From: Mucilaginibacter sp. UR6-11
GTDB lineage: Bacteria; Bacteroidota; Bacteroidia; Sphingobacteriales; Sphingobacteriaceae
Assembly: GCF_020880695.1 (NCBI RefSeq)
Contig: NZ_JAJIWO010000005.1
Coordinates: 62,001-126,000 of the forward strand
Length of the DNA: 64,000 nucleotides
Direction of reading: 5' to 3'
Both the position numbers and the translations under genes were made by a program. Below are positions 62,654 through 64,000 of this stretch, in pieces. Positions within the stretch are counted from its first letter, which is position 1. Each line of letters begins with the position of its first letter. The notes beneath the pieces are model-generated. The model was not told the DNA's origin. It did not search any database and saw only the letters and a list, made by a program, of their open reading frames with translations.

Positions 62654-62910
62654 TGGATAGAAAAGAAATTTTAATTGAATTAAAAAAAGTACTGGCCCCG
62701 TACACGGAAAGCAAGGAGATGTTAGAAGGGATTAATGAACAAACAGACCTTATAAAAGACTTAAAAATCAACTCGGCTAACCTGGTTGATATTATTATAG
62801 ATGCTGAAGCGCAATACAATATTGAAATTGATTTTGATGCAGCTGAAAAAATGTACAACGTTGGGAATTGCATCGACGTGATTGCCGATAAAATCAACAA
62901 AACTGCGTGA
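62653..62910 (+). CDS. Acyl carrier protein (second copy)
   Basis: An 85-residue ACP. The helix II site is LKINSANLVDIIIDAE with Ser41 as the likely phosphopantetheine attachment point; the usual Asp-Ser-Leu is replaced by Asn-Ser-Ala. The rest of the fold is normal. The start overlaps the ketosynthase stop; the end overlaps the phosphopantetheinyl transferase start (GTGA). It probably serves unit C. Confidence 0.88.
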   Translation: MDRKEILIELKKVLAPYTESKEMLEGINEQTDLIKDLKINSANLVDIIIDAEAQYNIEIDFDAAEKMYNVGNCIDVIADKINKTA

Positions 62911-63536
62911 TAAGTGCCGGCAATGATATTGTCGCGCTTAAAGCTATTGATAAAGAGCGGACCTGTCTGCCCGCATTTTATTCAAAATTTATAATCCCTG
63001 CAGAACTTTTACTCCATAATCCTGATCAAATTTCTTTCGAAAATTTTGTATGGTTATTATGGTCTGTTAAAGAATCGGCCTATAAATATCTTAAAAGAGG
63101 AGATAGTGACCTGGTTTTTGCACCGCATAAATTATCAATCACAGAAATTCGAGTTCCTGATGACCTGGAAACCACGGAATTAAACACCGACCAATCAGTC
63201 GGCTTGTTTTACGCTGGAACTGTAAGTTTCAAGGGTGCAGAACACCATTTCCAGTCGGTACTTAATGATGATTTTGTCGGCAGTATAATTAAGGGCCGCC
63301 ATAGCTGCTGGGGTATCAGGAGAATCAATGCAACCGACTATTCAAGTCAATCAGCAGCGGTACGATTATTTGTACTGGATAAATTGAAGGAATCCCTTAC
63401 GTTGGATAGCCTGGAAATTAAAAAGCATGCCGCCGGTTACCCCGTTTTATACAACGGAAATGAGCCAATAGATATCCCCATATCATTTTCGCATCATGAT
63501 CGTTACATAGCTTACTCATTCCAGATTCCGAATTAA
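62907..63536 (+). CDS. 4'-phosphopantetheinyl transferase
   Basis: A 209-residue Sfp/AcpS-type enzyme starting at GTG (62907) inside the ACP stop. The Mg2+-binding motifs GNDIVALK (Asp7) and WSVKESAYKYLKRG (Lys55, Glu56, Lys60) are present. It attaches phosphopantetheine from CoA to ACPs and is expected to activate the ACPs of this cluster. The C-terminal half, with ISFSHHDRYIAYSF, is normal for the family. Confidence 0.9.
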   Translation: MISAGNDIVALKAIDKERTCLPAFYSKFIIPAELLLHNPDQISFENFVWLLWSVKESAYKYLKRGDSDLVFAPHKLSITEIRVPDDLETTELNTDQSVGLFYAGTVSFKGAEHHFQSVLNDDFVGSIIKGRHSCWGIRRINATDYSSQSAAVRLFVLDKLKESLTLDSLEIKKHAAGYPVLYNGNEPIDIPISFSHHDRYIAYSFQIPN

Positions 63537-63560
63537 AAATTTAATCTGCATTTTTACGAC

Positions 63561-64000
63561 ATGCCATCCGCTTATATTCGCCACTATACATTAATTGCCC
63601 TGATAAGTGTTGTTTGCTTTGCGTGCAAATTTAATGATCCCATAAAAAACAAAATATCTTTTGAACCGGTAAAACGAATTAACTATATCGAAGTGAGGCG
63701 TAGTTTTGATAGCGGGCTGATATTTAACAAAGACGGCTACCAGCTTGCGCCCATATGGAAACTGATGTTTTATTCGGATAAATGGGCAAGTGTTTATAGT
63801 CCGGATAAAGATAAGTTCCTGAATTTCGCGGTTACGTTAGATCACGATTCTATTTTCAACATTTCTGGTACCTGGTTAAAAGCAATGCACATAAGCAAAG
63901 ACAGCCTGAGGTTCCAGGTGTTAAAGGTTGAAGGTAAAACGGTGTATTACGTAAAGTCAAATGTCTATATGACCATGTATGCCGAAAACTATATCAAAAA
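63561..64000 (+). CDS. Lipoprotein of unknown function, cut by the window edge
   Basis: The frame starts at ATG 63561, 24 nt after the transferase gene, and stays open for 146 codons to the window end. The N-terminus is a lipoprotein signal (LISVVCFACK, Cys22). The mature part is beta-rich with Tyr/Phe and Asp residues (RRSFDSGLIFNKDGYQLAPIW, LDHDSIFNISGTWLKAMHI). I do not recognise a family. As a cluster neighbour in the same direction it may help place the pigment in the outer membrane. Confidence 0.65.
   Translation, partial: MPSAYIRHYTLIALISVVCFACKFNDPIKNKISFEPVKRINYIEVRRSFDSGLIFNKDGYQLAPIWKLMFYSDKWASVYSPDKDKFLNFAVTLDHDSIFNISGTWLKAMHISKDSLRFQVLKVEGKTVYYVKSNVYMTMYAENYIK

Larger units (their letters stand above)
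44915..64000. other. Aryl-polyene/dialkylresorcinol (flexirubin-type) biosynthetic gene cluster, right end outside the window
   Basis: Twenty-three genes in three units: rightward 44915-53488, leftward 59933-53612 and rightward 60063 to the window edge. The set of tyrosine ammonia-lyase, CoA ligase, ketosynthases, chain-length-factor-like protein, hotdog dehydratases, two ACPs, phosphopantetheinyl transferase and the DarA/DarB pair is the known hallmark of flexirubin biosynthesis, as described for Flavobacterium and Chitinophaga. In these pigments an omega-(4-hydroxyphenyl)polyenoic acid is esterified to a 2,5-dialkylresorcinol in the outer membrane. No halogenase, methyltransferase, glycosyltransferase or RND exporter is visible in the window; such parts may lie further right. 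Confidence 0.9.

Noticed and set aside
1..64000. Search for tRNA, rRNA, CRISPR arrays, insertion sequences, integrases or attachment repeats
   Set aside because: None was seen by eye on either strand; no transposase or integrase motifs occur in the proteins. A covariance-model or repeat-finder run would be needed to exclude short RNAs.

Overview
The window is chromosomal DNA of a Bacteroidota bacterium, most likely of the Sphingobacteriaceae/Chitinophagaceae side of the phylum (a Mucilaginibacter-like organism is my best guess). The grounds are a type IX secretion (T9SS) gene trio with a gliding-motility-associated C-terminal domain, many secreted Bacteroidota glycoside hydrolases, TAnnTTTG-type promoter boxes, moderately AT-rich DNA, and a flexirubin-type pigment cluster. 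No tRNA, rRNA, CRISPR array, insertion sequence or prophage was seen.

Layout. 1-11.7 kb: secreted carbohydrate genes (3' end of a GH78 rhamnosidase, SGNH hydrolase, DUF1080 protein, beta-propeller/azurin fusion, serine hydrolase/DUF4185 fusion, clan-D alpha-galactosidase) with a CPA1 antiporter between them. 11.7-14.3 kb: an 853-residue STAND-type NTPase. 14.5-19.8 kb: T9SS trio (CHU_C-domain giant protein, PorP/SprF, OmpA/PD40 protein). 20-32.4 kb: housekeeping and envelope genes (tryptophan-rich lipoprotein, 3-hydroxyacyl-CoA dehydrogenase, bioD, bioF, two LTxxQ-like periplasmic proteins, XRE/S24 repressor with a divergent GIY-YIG gene, msrB, fasciclin protein, peptidase/propeller/barrel fusion, PBP1A, TfoX-N protein). 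32.4-44.8 kb: GH92 mannosidase, omega-amidase plus aminotransferase pair, an incomplete ABC uptake system, NIPSNAP protein, TMEM175-like channel, DUF3943 protein and galM.

44.9 kb to the right edge: an aryl-polyene/dialkylresorcinol (flexirubin-type) biosynthetic cluster in three transcription units. Unit A (rightward, 44.9-53.5 kb) makes the aryl polyene: acyl-CoA ligase, tyrosine ammonia-lyase, ketoreductase, two hotdog dehydratases, two complete ketosynthases, a half-size ketosynthase-like protein and a chain-length-factor-like protein without the catalytic Cys. Unit B (leftward, 59.9-53.6 kb) holds a secreted hypothetical protein, DarA, DarB, a small conserved protein, a BtrH-type acyltransferase, an ABC exporter and an acyl carrier protein. 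Unit C (rightward, 60.1 kb onward) holds a FabI/FabL-type enoyl reductase, a FabZ-type dehydratase, a ketosynthase, a second ACP, a phosphopantetheinyl transferase and a lipoprotein cut by the window edge.

The inferred logic is: tyrosine to 4-coumarate, activation and ACP loading, iterative elongation without enoyl reduction to an aryl polyene thioester; a separate branch with enoyl reduction to supply saturated acyl chains; DarB/DarA condensation and aromatisation to a dialkylresorcinol; and ester joining, for which the BtrH-like protein is the best candidate in this window. The cluster continues past the right edge.
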